Part shown: one piece after another, positions 35,191 through 47,107 of the stretch
How positions within the stretch are numbered: the first letter of the stretch is position 1
Layout of the letters: every line of letters starts with the position of its first letter
From: Cacajao melanocephalus
Lineage: Eukaryota > Chordata > Mammalia > Primates > Pitheciidae
Assembly: GCA_963573385.1 (NCBI GenBank)
Contig: CAUYLG010026597.1
Coordinates: forward strand, 1-64,000
Length of the DNA: 64,000 bases
Direction of reading: 5' to 3'
The notes under the pieces: generated by a model
Told to the model about the DNA's origin: nothing
The model's database searches: none
The model's input: only the letters and a program-made list of their open reading frames with translations
Position numbers and translations under genes: made by a program

Positions 35191-35574
35191 GACAGGAGAT
35201 ATTAATATGTTCATCCATGCAGTGTACCCACACCCAGCCATAGAATGGTAGAGAAGATTGTGTCAAGGTCCTGGTCATCCCCAGACGACTGAGGAATCTT
35301 TGATTAGAGCTCATCAAAGGTTCAGAGGGACCTTTTGTGCTCTGGGATAAGCTTTAATACCCCAGTGGAACATCCTGAATGGTAACCTGTGGCTGTGGTA
35401 ACAGTGCATCTGAAAGGCCATTTGATTTAATTAAAAATGCTGTCAGTCTTCTGGATGTGTATCTACAAATGGCATGTGACAATCTGATAGAGTCTCTTGA
35501 ATGATTGCATACTTCTTCCCCCAGTGTACTGTACTCACAATTTTGAAACTTCATCCAGCTACACATTTCTCTGT
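35191..35574. other. Unique intronic sequence
   Basis: No recognised repeat. The AT-rich segment 35418-35450 (TTTGATTTAATTAAAAATGC) is homeobox-site-like, but nothing proves function. Confidence 0.35.
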
Positions 35575-35720
35575 GCACTTATCTTTCCAGCCACCTAGCA
35601 CTTAGTAAATGCCTGTAGTGTGGCAGACATTGCACGGGGCATTATGAGCAGGAGGAGAGGTAGAAAAAGCCATAGCCTGCAGCATATCATGAGCCATACC
35701 CTGAAAGAATGCAGCCTCTA
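35575..35720 (-). repeat. Possible L2 3' fragment
   Basis: TTAGTAAATGCCTGTAGTGT followed by GGCAGACATTGCACGGGGC resembles the reversed L2 end. Short and diverged. Confidence 0.4.
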
Positions 35721-36880
35721 AAGGGATATTCTTGTATAAGTAAGCACGGCTGCTGAGGACCTTGGAACAGCTCTTCTCTGCAGCCAAACACGAGCCACAA
35801 CCTGGACCTGGAGTGCATTTGACTTTGGACATCTATGTGGCTCTCCTCCTTCCTCTTGTCCCTTCTGTTGGGCACTAGCAGGAAGTCCACATTTGTTCTC
35901 AAGGAGGCTGGTGCTCCTTTGGGCTGGGTTTTACTAAGATTGCAACACCCAGGGGATATAAAATTCAGAGCCAGTCACGCATCCTGCATACATCAGAGGA
36001 AAGGAAATAGATACGTTATGTCAGATGGCAATTGGGACACAATCCTTTCTGTTGACTGCATTTTCTTCAAGCCTTCCATTTCCCATTCATCCCAGAGCTA
36101 TGCACTGTAGCTTAGGGCTGTGGAGAAACATAGGCACCTTTTGGGGACCACTGTGGTTTGGTTTTCCTTTCCAAGCCCCCTGCAGAGACCTATGGAGTCC
36201 TCCTTCCTTCTGCCTTCCAGACAGTGGAAGAAGACGCCGCTGCCCCATCCTGCTGTGGGGTTTGTGCTCGTTTTTGCCTCATTCATTACTGAGAGTGTTC
36301 AGTTTCTTGCTGTGGTGGGGAGGAAACAAGGAGACCTGAGGCCCCGCCAACACGGAAAGCAGCCAGGGACCAGCTATGTCGTGACACTGACGAATGGACC
36401 AGGAGAGACTTGGAAGGGCACACAGAGGACAGAAACCAGGCAGTGCTCATTTGCACTGAGGTTTCATACATGGTCTCCAGGAGATCAAGTGGCTCTGTTT
36501 CAGGGACTCTTAGGGCATTATTTTAAACCATACCCAAATTTAATTGCATTCAATTAAATCACAATGAGCAGTGGTTTGGAGAGTGTATATATATATACAC
36601 TTTTTTTTTTGTTTAATGTCAAGGGACAAATTTTAGAACTTGCTCTCCCTCTTACCCTCAAGCCTCATCCCTGTATACTTACGGCTTCCATGGTGTGAGT
36701 GGGTCAGGCGAGATGGCCTTCTCCCCTGTCGGTGATAATGGATAGTTCAAGGTCCTGTTGAGGTCTGTATTCCACAGTGTCATACTGAGTGTGGTCAGAC
36801 AGGGCACTATGCTTTTGCTGGGGACATCAGTCAAGGGCACAGGATTGGGAGTGCCGGTGGCAGCAGTGCCCCTTCATATG
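35721..36880. other. Mostly unique intronic sequence
   Basis: About 1.2 kb without a gene. It contains an 18-bp perfect palindrome, GTGTATATATATATACAC, at 36583-36600, followed by a short poly-T. Open frames up to 145 codons (36120-36557) have no domain. Confidence 0.45.
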
Positions 36881-36889
36881 CTAAGCTTC

Positions 36890-37130
36890 AGGTTTACTGA
36901 GTATTTATAAAGGCCCTCTTAGGGCCAGGTGTGTTGCTTTTTGAAACATTTAATCCTTAGAACAACCATTGAAGAGAGACTGTTATCCCTGCATTTCTGA
37001 AGAGGAAAGGGAGGCTCAGAGAGGTAGAGGAATTTGCTGTGGGTCACACAGCATGTAGCTAAGTTAAAAACCAAGGACTGTCAGGATCCAAACCTTGAGC
37101 TCTCTCTCCCACCCTGCATCCTGCGTGGTC
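36890..37130 (-). repeat. MIR SINE
   Basis: GGTTTACTGAGTATTTATAA, TTAATCCTTAGAACAACC, GGAGGCTCAGAGAGGTAGAG and GTCACACAGCATGTAGCTAA preserve reverse-MIR order. Confidence 0.9.
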
Positions 37131-37870
37131 AGAGGAGGAGAAAGCTTTTTCCTATGGGAAATGTCAACTCTTTTATTAACTTCAAGTGTCGGTAAAAACG
37201 GGACTCTCTGTTAAGCGCTCAGAGCAGTCCCACCTTTGCCCACTCCGAGATGTGCATGTAGCCCTCCATGAGCTGTCAGCCTCTGGTTCTCTGCCTGGGA
37301 GACTGGGCTGACTTGGAGCTTGAGATACGCACTTTATATTGTTCACAGAATCTACTGGGCGATTGATTTTGTTAACGTGACAATGCCCCACTTCTAGTTG
37401 GCCATCTGCTTTGTCCAGAAAGTTGTCTTCCTGGTAACAGCCCTGCTTGAAACAAATCCTCCCACCTGGTTTTCACCCAGTATACAGCCTGCGTGCAAGC
37501 ACTGTCCAGTTTGCCAATTTGCCAGTCGAGTAGCACAACCTTTACTTTCCCTTGGTATGTTTTGCCCTGCATGTCTGTGAGTTGCAAAGGGGCTATTGTT
37601 TCCATATTTACAGCAAGCAGCAGGGCTGCAAATTAGTTTTAGTGACAAACTGAAGATTACCAGCTGTAGTTCAGGATTCAGATTTGTACTGTTACAAAAA
37701 TATGTATTCATGAAACTAAAATTTCAAATTACTTCCTTCACATCTCAAAATAAATACTGTGCTGGGTATATGATATGCAGTGAAGAACTATTTCTGATTT
37801 TTAACAAAACTGAAAATTAGCATATTCAAAACACTTCTTGGTGACTTAGCTCTTAAAAAAATTTAAACAC
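37131..37870. other. Unique intronic sequence
   Basis: About 740 bp without recognised repeats or genes. Confidence 0.4.
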
Positions 37871-37875
37871 AGTTT

Positions 37876-37910
37876 TGTGTGTGTGTGTGTCTGTGTGTGT
37901 GTTTGTGTGT
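37876..37910 (+). repeat. Interrupted (GT)n microsatellite
   Basis: GT dinucleotides with a single C and an extra T interrupting. Confidence 0.95.
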
Positions 37911-38330
37911 AAGCAGTATTATAACATTAAGGAATTTTTTCAAGATGTACAATAGATCACCTTCAATCCTATCCTAACAATACAACTCAACCTATTATTG
38001 TCCTCCCATTCTTTGTTTTCATACTATTAACCTGTTTACACACATTTTTATTTTCTATTCACTGAACAACGTGTTATAGTCACTTACTATTTGGTTACAT
38101 AGTCTTTTCAATTTTAATGACACGTCCACATCAGTGTCACAATGAACATTTTAGTGCACACGTCTTATTTCTGTTTTATTATGGAATTATGCCCTTAGAG
38201 TAAATTCTTTCAAATTACTTGGTTCAAAGATATGGACATAACTTGGTAAATATTGTTATACGACTGCTGGAAGGATTGTACCAATTTATAGTACTGTGTA
38301 TTTCCTTTAAAAATTAAATAAGCCATGGAA
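37911..38330 (-). mobile_element. Possible old L1/LINE 3' fragment
   Basis: CACAATGAACATTTTAGTGC, AATTATGCCCTTAGAGTA and ATTGTACCAATTTATAGTAC are in the order of antisense L1M 3' regions. Highly diverged. Confidence 0.4.
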
Positions 38331-38714
38331 GAACATTTAGCAGTAAGTTCTGCTATAATGTGACCTGAGTGTTCTTAAAAATCAGCTTGCTGTCCATAAT
38401 CATGTAATAAAAAAACAGAGCTTATGGAAAAAGGTAAGATTGGGGTATAAAACTCAAAAACGTTGTCAGTGGCTCCGTGAAAAAAGGGATGGCAGTACAG
38501 TTTTGCACTTGCAAGATGGTTAAGAAATCCATAATTACTACAATAAATGTGGCACTTTACCCTGAAAGAGACTGAAAGTTGGCCTGTGGAAGTAGATATG
38601 AGAAGGGGTAGTAATTGTGGGGTTGTGAAATAGGGTTGTCTGAAAATTGTGGATAGGCATCGTCCGGAACACACTCACTTGGTGAATTGGGGCAGCTGGT
38701 GGGTGTTTGAGGCT

Positions 38715-38717
38715 TGT

Positions 38718-38764
<47 letters not shown>

Positions 38765-38765
38765 T
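38715..38765 (+). repeat. (GT)n microsatellite
   Basis: About 20 GT units flanked by GTAT interruptions on both sides. Confidence 0.96.
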
Positions 38766-39470
38766 CTTGTGTATTCCTCCATGGCTTAGTTCAACTAGGT
38801 GCAGCTTTCTGCATTCATCTAAGTGCTTCTCGTGGATGAAATTGTGCACAAGCAAACACAAAATTTGCATTGTGCTCAAATTATTCCCTAATATATAAAT
38901 TGTGTTGGAACACATTTGTATTTTCAAAACAGGAGAAGGCAGCTCTGCCTGCGCTTTTCTATTTGTATTTCTTCTTGTCTGACTGGTGCCTTACGCTTCT
39001 GTTCAATTTGCAAACGGGCACTGTGTTGGCAGAAGAACATTTTTATTTTCAGAATGTAGATAGGTAATTGCCTCATGTTGCTTTATAATAAGCAACTTTT
39101 TATATCTTTAAATATTTTTTATGAGGATTGCAGCAACTTTACCTTATAATAAAGATTTCATCATTACCAGATTCCTGTCTGCTCTATCTTTGTGCTTTGG
39201 AACTGAGAACAACTTGAACTACAGATTGAGCTTCTAGTACTTTCTACTTATAAGTTACAAAAAAAACCTCCTGTGTCTTTTATTTATTTGTTCATTTTTA
39301 AAAGGAAGTGTGACTACCATCTGATATTTATTGATTGCCTGTTGGGTATGGTGACGCCCTTTGCAGCCTGGTGGGACAGGTTGAGGTTTCTCTTTGACGT
39401 AAATCCTTTCTGAGCCTCATCCTTAAAATGGAATGGGGTTTGCTTCCTTCTAGGAGGGCTGTGGCTGTAC
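38766..39470. other. Unique intronic sequence
   Basis: No gene recognised. 39315-39440 has faint MIR-like text (TATTTATTGATTGCCTGTTG) but is too diverged to call. Confidence 0.4.
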
Positions 39471-39475
39471 CAAGA

Positions 39476-39829
39476 TGTATTATTTCATTCTCATGCTGCT
39501 AATAGAGATACTGGAGACTAGGTAATTTATAAAAGAGAGCGGTTTGATGGCCTCACAGTTTCACATGGCTGAAGAGGCCTCACAATTATGGCGGAAAGCA
39601 AGGAGGAGCAAAGGGACATCTTACATGGTGGCAGGCAGGAGAGTGTGTGCAGGGGAACTCGCCTTTATAAAACTATCAGATCTCTTGAGACTTATTCACT
39701 ATCACAAGAAGAGTATGAGGAAACCCCACCCCTATGATTCGGTTATCTCCACCTGACCGTGCCCTAGACAGGTGGGGATTACTGTAATTCAAGGTGAGAT
39801 TTGGGTGGGGACACAGCCAAGCCATATCA
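39476..39829 (-). mobile_element. THE1/MST-type solo LTR (MaLR)
   Basis: It starts TGTATTATTTCATTCTCATG and ends GCCATATCA. Internal blocks GAGACTAGGTAATTTATAAA, AATTATGGCGGAAAGC, CTTACATGGTGGCAGGCAGG and GAGATTTGGGTGGGGACAC are reversed THE1/MST. Five-base flanks CAAGA and CTAGA match at 4 of 5, as expected for an LTR target duplication. There are no internal genes. Confidence 0.9.
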
Positions 39830-40582
39830 CTAGATAATGGATGTGACCTCTCCACTTCCTGTGGAGTAAATATGAGTTTCCTGCTATCCTTCCATTCCAG
39901 TGCTGGATTTTTTCCATAGATCTAATATCCTCCACAACCTGTGGGGCATGAAGGGTGAAAGGGCATCATCTTTGAGGAGTCTGATCCTCTGAGCCCTTCT
40001 GGTAGGAAAAGCATCCTGCCTTTCTTTCTGGATAAACCCCTGAGGAGTTTGATTCTCTGAGCCCTCCTAGTAGAAAAAGCATCCAGCCGTTCTTTCTGGA
40101 TAAACTTAAGGTGATCTAGCCTCAGTAACCCAATACCCTACTGCAGAGAAAAAAAAAAAAAACTTGTGGTTTAATAGGCATCAACAGTCTCTTACTGAAA
40201 TTTTCCCAGTGTCCAGTGGTGGAACACTTGTGCCCTTGTATTACAGGCCCCTTGAAGCTCCAACCCTTGACCTGAGCCAGGGTTCAGATAAAGTCTGTTC
40301 CCCTAGCTTATGAGGCTGCCTCTCTGGATGCTGGCTTGGCCACACTTCTATGAACAGACATGGATTCTTTTAAAAACTAGGAAGGGATTATGACTTAAGC
40401 ATTGGGTCTGAACACTTAGAAAGACACCACCAAAGCACTGAAATTTGGTGACGCCATCCTGAACAAGCTGTGTGTTCTGACCCATCTGATGCTGCGTTCC
40501 CAACTGGGGCATTTACAGTCACTGAACCAGAAGGAGCCCTCTGGAAGGATACATTAACAAGGATGGTCTTGTTCAAGGATTT
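39830..40582. other. Intronic sequence with a 68-bp tandem duplication
   Basis: Apart from the duplication at 39974-40109 and an A-run near 40147-40160, I see no repeat or gene. Confidence 0.45.
39974..40109 (+). repeat. Diverged 68-bp tandem duplication
   Basis: GAGGAGTCTGATCCTCTGAG...TTCTTTCTGGATAAACC (39974-40041) is repeated as GAGGAGTTTGATTCTCTGAG...TTCTTTCTGGATAAAC (40042-40109) with roughly eight to twelve differences, so the duplication is old. Confidence 0.9.
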
Positions 40583-40593
40583 TCACATTTATT

Positions 40594-40890
40594 CTTTTCT
40601 TTTCTTTTCTTTTTTTGAGATGAGATCTCACTCTGTTGCCTACGCTAGAGTGCAGTGCTGTGATCATAGCTTACTGCAGCCTTGATCTCCCAGGCTCAAA
40701 TGATCCTCCTGAGTTAGCCTCCCTAGTATAGGACAGACACACACCACCCCCAGGCTGAGTTAATTTTTTTTGTAGAGATGGGGGTCTCACTGTGTTTCCC
40801 AGGCTGGTCTTGAACTTCTAGCCTCAAGCAGTCCTCTCCTCTTGGCCTCCCAAAGTGCTGAGATTACTGGGACGAGCCACTCTGCCCAGC
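40594..40890 (-). mobile_element. AluJ-like dimer
   Basis: Pyrimidine-rich T tail (CTTTTCTTTTCTTTT), GAGATCTCACTCTGTTGCC, ACTGCAGCCTTGATCTCCC and a 5' end at CTCTGCCCAGC. Flanks TCACATTTATT (40583-40593) and TCACACTTATT (40891-40901) form an 11-bp target duplication with one mismatch. Confidence 0.93.
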
Positions 40891-40920
40891 TCACACTTAT
40901 TTTTATTGTCCAAAATTTTC

Positions 40921-40943
40921 TTTTTTTTTTTTTTTTTTTTTTT
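40921..40943. repeat. Poly-T tract
   Basis: About 23 T a short distance right of the AluJ, not connected to an Alu or L1 body. Confidence 0.85.
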
Positions 40944-41458
40944 AAGCATGAAATGCAATCCCAGGCATAACCATAATGGCTGTACCCAATCCTATGGGCA
41001 GGCTCTTGGTGCATTTTGGATGTGGGGTGTTCACTGCACCTCTATGCTCTGAGAGGTTCTCGAGAGGTTACTGGCCTGCAGCCAAGGGGCAGCTAATGGG
41101 TGTAATTGATTTCTGCTTCTTAAAATGTTTTGCAGAATTTTTAGCAGCTTTTGATATTGGTATATAGTCAGTTGGTGGCTAGGGGTTAGGTGTTGTTTTG
41201 AGGGAAAGATGCAGAGTAGAGAAGAAGAAGAAGCACTTTTCCATGAGTCTTCCACACGGGATGCTAAGTTCAGTGGGAACATGGACCATGTCTATGATGT
41301 ACAGATCACACTCCTCTAGTGTCTTGCCGTGTCCAGCATACGGTAGACGGTCAGTATGCTTTTCTCCTCTAGTAAATAAATGGAATAACTTGAAGGAAGA
41401 TTTTGTGATGTTTATGGATGAAAAGAGGAGATAAACCATGGAGTGGAGAAATTAGTAT
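40944..41458. other. Unique intronic sequence
   Basis: No repeat or gene recognised. Confidence 0.4.
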
Positions 41459-41678
41459 GTGGGGGTTGGCAAACTATGGTCACAGGCCAAATTTGGCCCA
41501 CTGTTTGTTTTTATAAACAAAGTTTTATTGGAACACAGCCACATTTGTTTGTGCATTGTCTATGGCTGTGTTTGTATGACAAGGGCAGAGTTGAGTAGTT
41601 GCAACAGAGACTGTATGGCCTGCAAAGCCTAAAATATTTACCATCTGGGCCCTCACAAAAGCGTTTGCTGACCATTGG
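41459..41678 (-). mobile_element. MER5-family hAT fossil
   Basis: GGGGTTGGCAAACTATGG, CAAATTTGGCCCACTG, AAGTTTTATTGGAACACAGC, TTGTCTATGGCTGTGTTTG, CAGAGTTGAGTAGTTGCAAC, GCCTAAAATATTTACC and GTTTGCTGACCATTGG run the full length of MER5A in reverse. It is the best-preserved MER5 in the window. Confidence 0.92.
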
Positions 41679-42479
41679 ATTATAATAATGCCAGTTCTAT
41701 GGAAAGAAATATGGAAAGTATAAACAAAGGCCTGCAAACAGCTCTTTGTTGAAATAGGAAGAACAGATTCTGCCAGGGGACCAGCCTGTGTTCTCTCACT
41801 TTGTCTTCTACAGCTGGGCTAAAGCTTCTAGAACACTCCTGAGAGCAGATGGGCTCCCCAGAAGGAAGCAGTGGGTTCTTGCAGAGGCCTTGGCAAGTGG
41901 AGGGGTTCTTGGGGTCAGTAAGTTTGTGTTGTGATGACATTAGGACTCTAGCATCGGCCCACAGTTCTTCAGAAGTGGCCTTTGGCAAGAGCGAAGACAG
42001 GAATCTCCCTGCCCGTTTTCCCAGCCACCTGGCCCTCAGGCACGGTCTTACCTGTGGAAGACAGCAAAGGCAGAACTGGCCGAAAGGAGAGGTTAGCAGC
42101 CTTCCTGCTAGGAGAAACTGATGCCACGTCTTGTCCTGGGTGTTTGGTGCTCCTTTCTGTCCTGGTGGGCATTCGGATCTGGACTCTGCATCTCAGAGGG
42201 ATGGCTGAGCCAGGAAAGCATTTCCTGAAGTCAGTGTAGATGAAGCACTGGTAAGCTGTTGGCTTGATTCAAACCGAGCATCTGCCCACAAGGAACTGAC
42301 CTAGTGAGGTCCTAGCTCCTGGCTGGACCATAAGTATGTTAAGCCTGGACCAGGGGAGCCCCTACCTTGGCCAACTCCTCTACCTGCCATACTCCTGGGT
42401 GGCTTATTTTGCTCTTAGGATTAGGATGAGATCAGGGTTCTTAACTTGCCATAGAGACCCAGGAGGGTCTGTTTTATTC
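41679..42479. other. Unique intronic sequence
   Basis: About 0.8 kb without recognised repeats. Open frames of 85-102 codons on both strands near 41680-42239 overlap and have no domain. Confidence 0.4.
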
Positions 42480-42950
42480 CTCCATGTTAGTCTCATCTCT
42501 CAACGTGCCCTACTTTCTCCTGGCTTCAGCCATGTGGCCTCTCTCTGTTCCTCACTCTGACCATGGACAACGCTCCCCCTTGGTTCAGAGCCATCTGCAC
42601 ATTCCATTCCCTCTAACTGGAGCTCCCTTCTCCCTGAGTTCCTCTTGCACGCCCTGTTCCAGTCAGTGGCAGCTCTTCCTTCCATGCTGAGTGTCACTTC
42701 CTCCAGGGAGCCTTCCCTGACTTCCAAGACCAGGTCGGTTACCTTGTACACACCGGTGGCGAGCATTTTTCCTTTTGTTTAGAGCACTTGTCACCAACCA
42801 ACATTAATGGCAAACTGAGATATTATGTGTGACCGTGTGCTTCATGGGCGTGAGGGCCACATTTGTTTTTATCCACCATTGCACCTCCGGTGTCTACTGG
42901 AGTGCCTGGCATGTGATGAGCACTTATTAAGTATTTGTTGAATGAATGAT
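42480..42950 (+). repeat. L2 LINE 3' end
   Basis: GTGTCACTTCCTCCAGGGAG, CCTTCCCTGACTTCCAAGAC, TAGAGCACTTGTCACC, GTGCCTGGCATGTGATGAG and the terminal GTATTTGTTGAATGAATGA are the L2 3' region in sense order. It is the longest and clearest L2 in the window. Confidence 0.92.
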
Positions 42951-43869
42951 CAAGTGTCATCTTTGGTCTTGGTTCTGAGAAAGTATTGTGGCTGCCCGGA
43001 GCGTTACATTGAAAAGCACAAGAAGAATATCAATTTGCCAAGTGCTTCTGTGTCAGTTCTGTGCTGAGCATTTGGGTTGATCTGGGGTGATTAGGAGTGT
43101 GTGTTGTGTTGATTAGCAGTGTCTGGCTTGGAAGAGGGAAGGGTGAGAAGGGAAAGAAGGGAGTTGGTTAATGAGCTTTCGGAGAGCACTATCTGATACA
43201 CGTCACTGACCTCCTAGGACAAACAAACATTTTGCTCAACTCAGGTGTTGGAGTTTTTGCTGGTCACCTTCACCTCCCAGTCTTCCAGCAACGTGCACAG
43301 TTCCGCTATTCTATAGCTCAGTTGTTACCCTGTGTGTACTTTGGAATTGAGTATGAGGTGTGGTAATGGGCACACCCACCCAGTGCAGCTGGGCAAGAGA
43401 AGGGAGGGGGCTGCTCTGCTTACCTGGATGCAAAGTTTGATGCTAACGTGGCTCCACAGGTGAGGCTTGTTATCCAAGGGCATGCAAGGCCAGGTGCAGG
43501 TGTGGTCTTGAATCGGCAGCCAAGGGGGCAGGACCTTGCAGTGGGGGTCCTGGTAGCAGGCAGGACTCAGGGGAGCCTGTTCCCAGGAATAGCCATGGAG
43601 GAGACCTTGACCCCCAGGTGCGGTTCTGGGAGGGACTGGGTCACTTGTCCTTCTCCTTGAGCCAGAATATGATGCCTGGTAACCAGACGGTCCTTAGAGT
43701 ACCCCACAGGGAGGCCCTGTGACCTGAGCCAACACAGGGTAATGGGCAGAGTAGCTGGGTCGTCATCGACTCATGAGCATCAGGTTTGGCCCTAGTGCAC
43801 ATGAGGGGAAGTCCAGGGACCAATGAAGAAGATTGGCAGCTATAGTCCAGTCCTGAATCTGGGGATAAG
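42951..43869. other. Unique intronic sequence
   Basis: About 0.9 kb. 43015-43070 has weak MIR-like text; nothing else is recognised. Confidence 0.4.
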
Positions 43870-44015
43870 CCTGAGTTACCGTGTTCATTCATCCAGCATT
43901 CACTGTACCTCTACCACGTGGCAAGCCATGGGGTTCACAGTCGAAAGAAAGAGCCTCTGCAATCAAGGAGGCCAAAGTCTAGTTGGGGAGGTAAATCAGT
44001 CTTTAAAATATAATG
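43870..44015 (-). repeat. L2 LINE 3' fragment
   Basis: GTTCATTCATCCAGCATTCA, CCACGTGGCAAGCCATGG and AGTCTAGTTGGGGAGGTAAA match the reversed L2 3' end. Confidence 0.65.
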
Positions 44016-44289
44016 CTATTCACTTATATTTATCTGTTCATAAAAGGAAACTTTGTAAATACAGGAGTATAAAGAAGATAATTAACACTAATCCTACTCC
44101 CTGGAGATAACATTCTTAACGTCCCCGCCTCTCTTTTTGCCCAGGTGTGTGTGTATATGCATATTCTACGTGGTTGAGATAATTCTATTAAATGGGGTTT
44201 CATATATTTGTTAACATTTCCTTCTTTTTGCCTAGGGTGGTATGTGTGTACATATATATTCCACATGATTGAGCTGATCCTCTAATAAA

Positions 44290-44537
44290 CTTATATCAAG
44301 GTATGTCAGTTGTGGACTTAGTGGCTTAAAACAGTAACAGCTTATTATTTCTTAGGATTCTGTGGGAGAGCTCTGTTGATTTCATCTGGGCTCACTCGTG
44401 AAGCTGGGATGGAAAGTCCAAGATGGCCTCACTCACATTTCTGGTGTGCAGTGCTGACTGTTGGCTGCGGCATTTTGTGTCTACTCATCCTCCAGTAGGC
44501 CATGCTAGCTTCCTAATATTGTGGCCTTACCTGCCCA
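44290..44537 (-). mobile_element. MLT1-type LTR fragment
   Basis: TTAGTGGCTTAAAACAGTAA, TATTATTTCTTAGGATTC, TCATCTGGGCTCACTCGTG and GTCCAAGATGGCCTCACTC fit part of a reversed MLT1 LTR. Confidence 0.65.
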
Positions 44538-44539
44538 CA

Positions 44540-44807
44540 GGGTCTTACTGTGTCACCCAGGCTGGAATGCAGTGGTGCGATCGTAGTCCACCACAGCCTC
44601 GCCTTCCTGGGCTCCAGCAATCCTCCAGCAGCCTCCTGAGTAGCTGGGACTATGGGCATGAGCCATCACACCCAGCTGATTTTTAAATTTTCTATAGAGA
44701 TGGGGTGTCACTGCCCAGGCTGGCCTCAAACTCCTGGCCTTACGCAATCCTCTTGCCTTGGTCTCCCAGAGTGTTGGATTATAGACGTGAGCCTTGTGCC
44801 CCGTCCT
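44540..44807 (-). mobile_element. AluJ-like dimer lacking its A tail
   Basis: GGTCTTACTGTGTCACCCAG, CCTCGCCTTCCTGGGCTCC, CTATAGAGATGGGGTGTCAC and a worn 5' end TTGTGCCCCGTCCT. No T-rich tail precedes it, so it is 3'-truncated, and it abuts the MLT1 fragment. Confidence 0.88.
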
Positions 44808-47107
44808 GTGTGCTTTTCCTAATAATATTCCTGAGATCTTTATATATTTCTTGATTGTTTTTTACTATTTTACTTCATGCCACTTAACTTTTTCCATTTT
44901 ATATACTTTTTTTCTTTGTTTCTTCTAAAAAATGGGATACATGTGCAGAATGTGCTTTTTCTGAACAAAATATTTTGAACATGGGATATCTTTCAACAAA
45001 AGATAAGATGGCTGTCTACCTGTGTCTTCTTGTTTTCTTCTAAGTGTTTATAGTGTGTGTGTGTGTGTGTGTGTTTAGGCTTTCTGACTCTTGGAATTAA
45101 TTTTCAAAACTCTGATTCCTCGACTGTGAAATGGGGGTTTCTCACTCCACATTCCTATATAATTGCCCTAATGCCACTTAAGCAATAATTCTGCTGTTTG
45201 GCAGAATTTTGATGCTACTTTGTTTCAGATTTTATCTCCTAGTGTGTACTAAGGTGTGTTTTCAGGCCTACTTTTTTGCTCAGTTGATTTATTTTTCCTG
45301 TCCTAATGCTACACTCACAAGGATAGTGGCTTTATATTATATTTTATTATGTAATTGTGGAAGTGCCTTCTCATTATTCTTCTTTTTCAAAAATCACTTG
45401 GCTATTTTTGTTTAATTGCCCCAGAGGTACTTGAGAACCATTTTGTAAAGTTCTGAAAATGGACTCATTGGGACTTGAATTGTAACTGCATTATATTTAT
45501 CGATCAGTTTGTTGCAAACCAACAGCTTTAATATATTAAGACTTCTCATCCAGAAACATGGTGCATATAGCTCCATTCATTTAAGCCCTTTAAAATACCT
45601 CAGTAGAATTTTGTGGTTTATCTTCTTGTAGTTTTCCAATACTTCTCATGGAAGTTAACATTTGCAATTCAGTGTTTTTTGGTTGCTTTTTGTAACGTGC
45701 TCATTTTTTCTCCGTGATATGCTCTAGTTGGTCATTTTAAATATAGAAATTGTATTAATTTCAGAAATATTTTTATTGATTTAAAAATAGTATAGATACT
45801 ATCTAAATAATGTTCATTGAAAAAAAGCTGTATGGAAGAATTTGAATAGAAATGAAAGACTTTCTTTGTGGCCTCTTCCCCTGCATCCACCCCCTGCCTT
45901 AGAGCAAACCATTGTTAATAATTAGGTAACAGCCATAGAAGACTAACAGTGAATTATTCCAGACCTTATATATTTGCACATGCATATGGTAACATAAATG
46001 GGATTATACTGTACGTTAAGACATATAGCTCTGTCTTTATCTAACCGTTCTACTTTGATAGAATCCCTCTTTATTTCTTTTTTCCCTTTAGAATTGGTTA
46101 TACAACCAGTATGGATATTCAAAAATATTTGGCTGGTTCAAGGGTTTGTGCAGTTTTTCCCAGTGGCTTAACACTGCAAGGGTTTATTTCTCGCTCATGC
46201 TGCTTGTCCAAGGGTGTTTGGTGGGGTGTTCTGCCCAGCTGGTCCCTCAGAGACCCAGGCTGCTGCTGAAGGCTTAACTCTTTCTTAACTGCACCGTGTT
46301 GCAACTCATGGCCTGGCTCTGTTGCTTTGATAGGGTAGAGAAAAAATTGGAAATTAAACCCTTCTGTTCAGAGGTGACACATTTCTTCTGTTTTGTGCCT
46401 ACTGGCGAGGCAAAGTTAGCATGTGACCCTGTGTACTGTGTGTGGGAGGAGGAGGAGAGAAGGTTGTACATTTTAATTTGCATAGATACCTGTTAAATTA
46501 CCTTCCCCAAAGGGTATATCCATTTACATGCTAAGAACATATGTAGCTATTCATATCCCCATATCCTTGCCAACACAGGATATCAGCAACCTTTTAAAAT
46601 TTTGCTGATCTTTCTCACTGTTTCACTTTTCATTTTCCTGATTTGCAATGAGCTTGACCTGTTTTTAATATGGTGATGTCCATTTTTATTCATTTGAATT
46701 TCTATTTGTTATTCTGCTTCTTTGCCCATTTTTACTTCTTTTTCTGAATTGACTTTGAAGTTCCTTATATATTCTGGATGTTACTTTTTTGTTGCAAATG
46801 TGAATATTTTCTCAGTCTGTTGGTCATTTAATTTTATTTTTGATGTCTTTTATGAAATGAACAATTTTAATTTTAATTTAGTGAAATTTGTCACTCTTCA
46901 TGGCCATTAGATTTTTGTTTCTATGACTTTCTCCACTGTAAGTCTTAAAATGCATTTTTTGTATTTGATATGTGCTTAGGTTTTTGTTTAACTTTCTAAT
47001 TTAGCTGAAATTTTGCAGAGGCACTGTAACTCCTTGAATTTTGTTCTTTTTCAAAATTGTTTTGGTTATTCTAGTTCTTTTGCTTTTCCATATAAATTTC
47101 GACTTTT
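44808..47107 (-). mobile_element. Mosaic of old L1M fragments
   Basis: Antisense L1-like text includes TTAAGACTTCTCATCCAGAA and TTTTGTGGTTTATCTTCTTG (about 45400-45680), CATGCATATGGTAACATAAA (45770-46100), and TTGTTATTCTGCTTCTTTGC with ATGGCCATTAGATTTTTG (46500-47000). 46130-46490 is more GC-rich and could be an unrelated LTR or unique piece (TTTATTTCTCGCTCATGC). Assignment is coarse. Confidence 0.5.
45051..45074 (+). repeat. (GT)n microsatellite
   Basis: About 12 uninterrupted GT units inside the L1M mosaic. Confidence 0.95.

Noticed and set aside
36120..36557. 145-codon plus-strand open frame as a hidden exon
   Set aside because: No recognisable domain, no paired acceptor and donor around it, and overlapping frames on both strands are similarly open.
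38707..38927. Open frames rich in Cys-Val or His-Thr
   Set aside because: These are translations of the (GT)n microsatellite.
39476..39829. Endogenous retroviral provirus
   Set aside because: Only solo MaLR LTRs are present, here and at 34725 and 48021. No internal coding region is attached.
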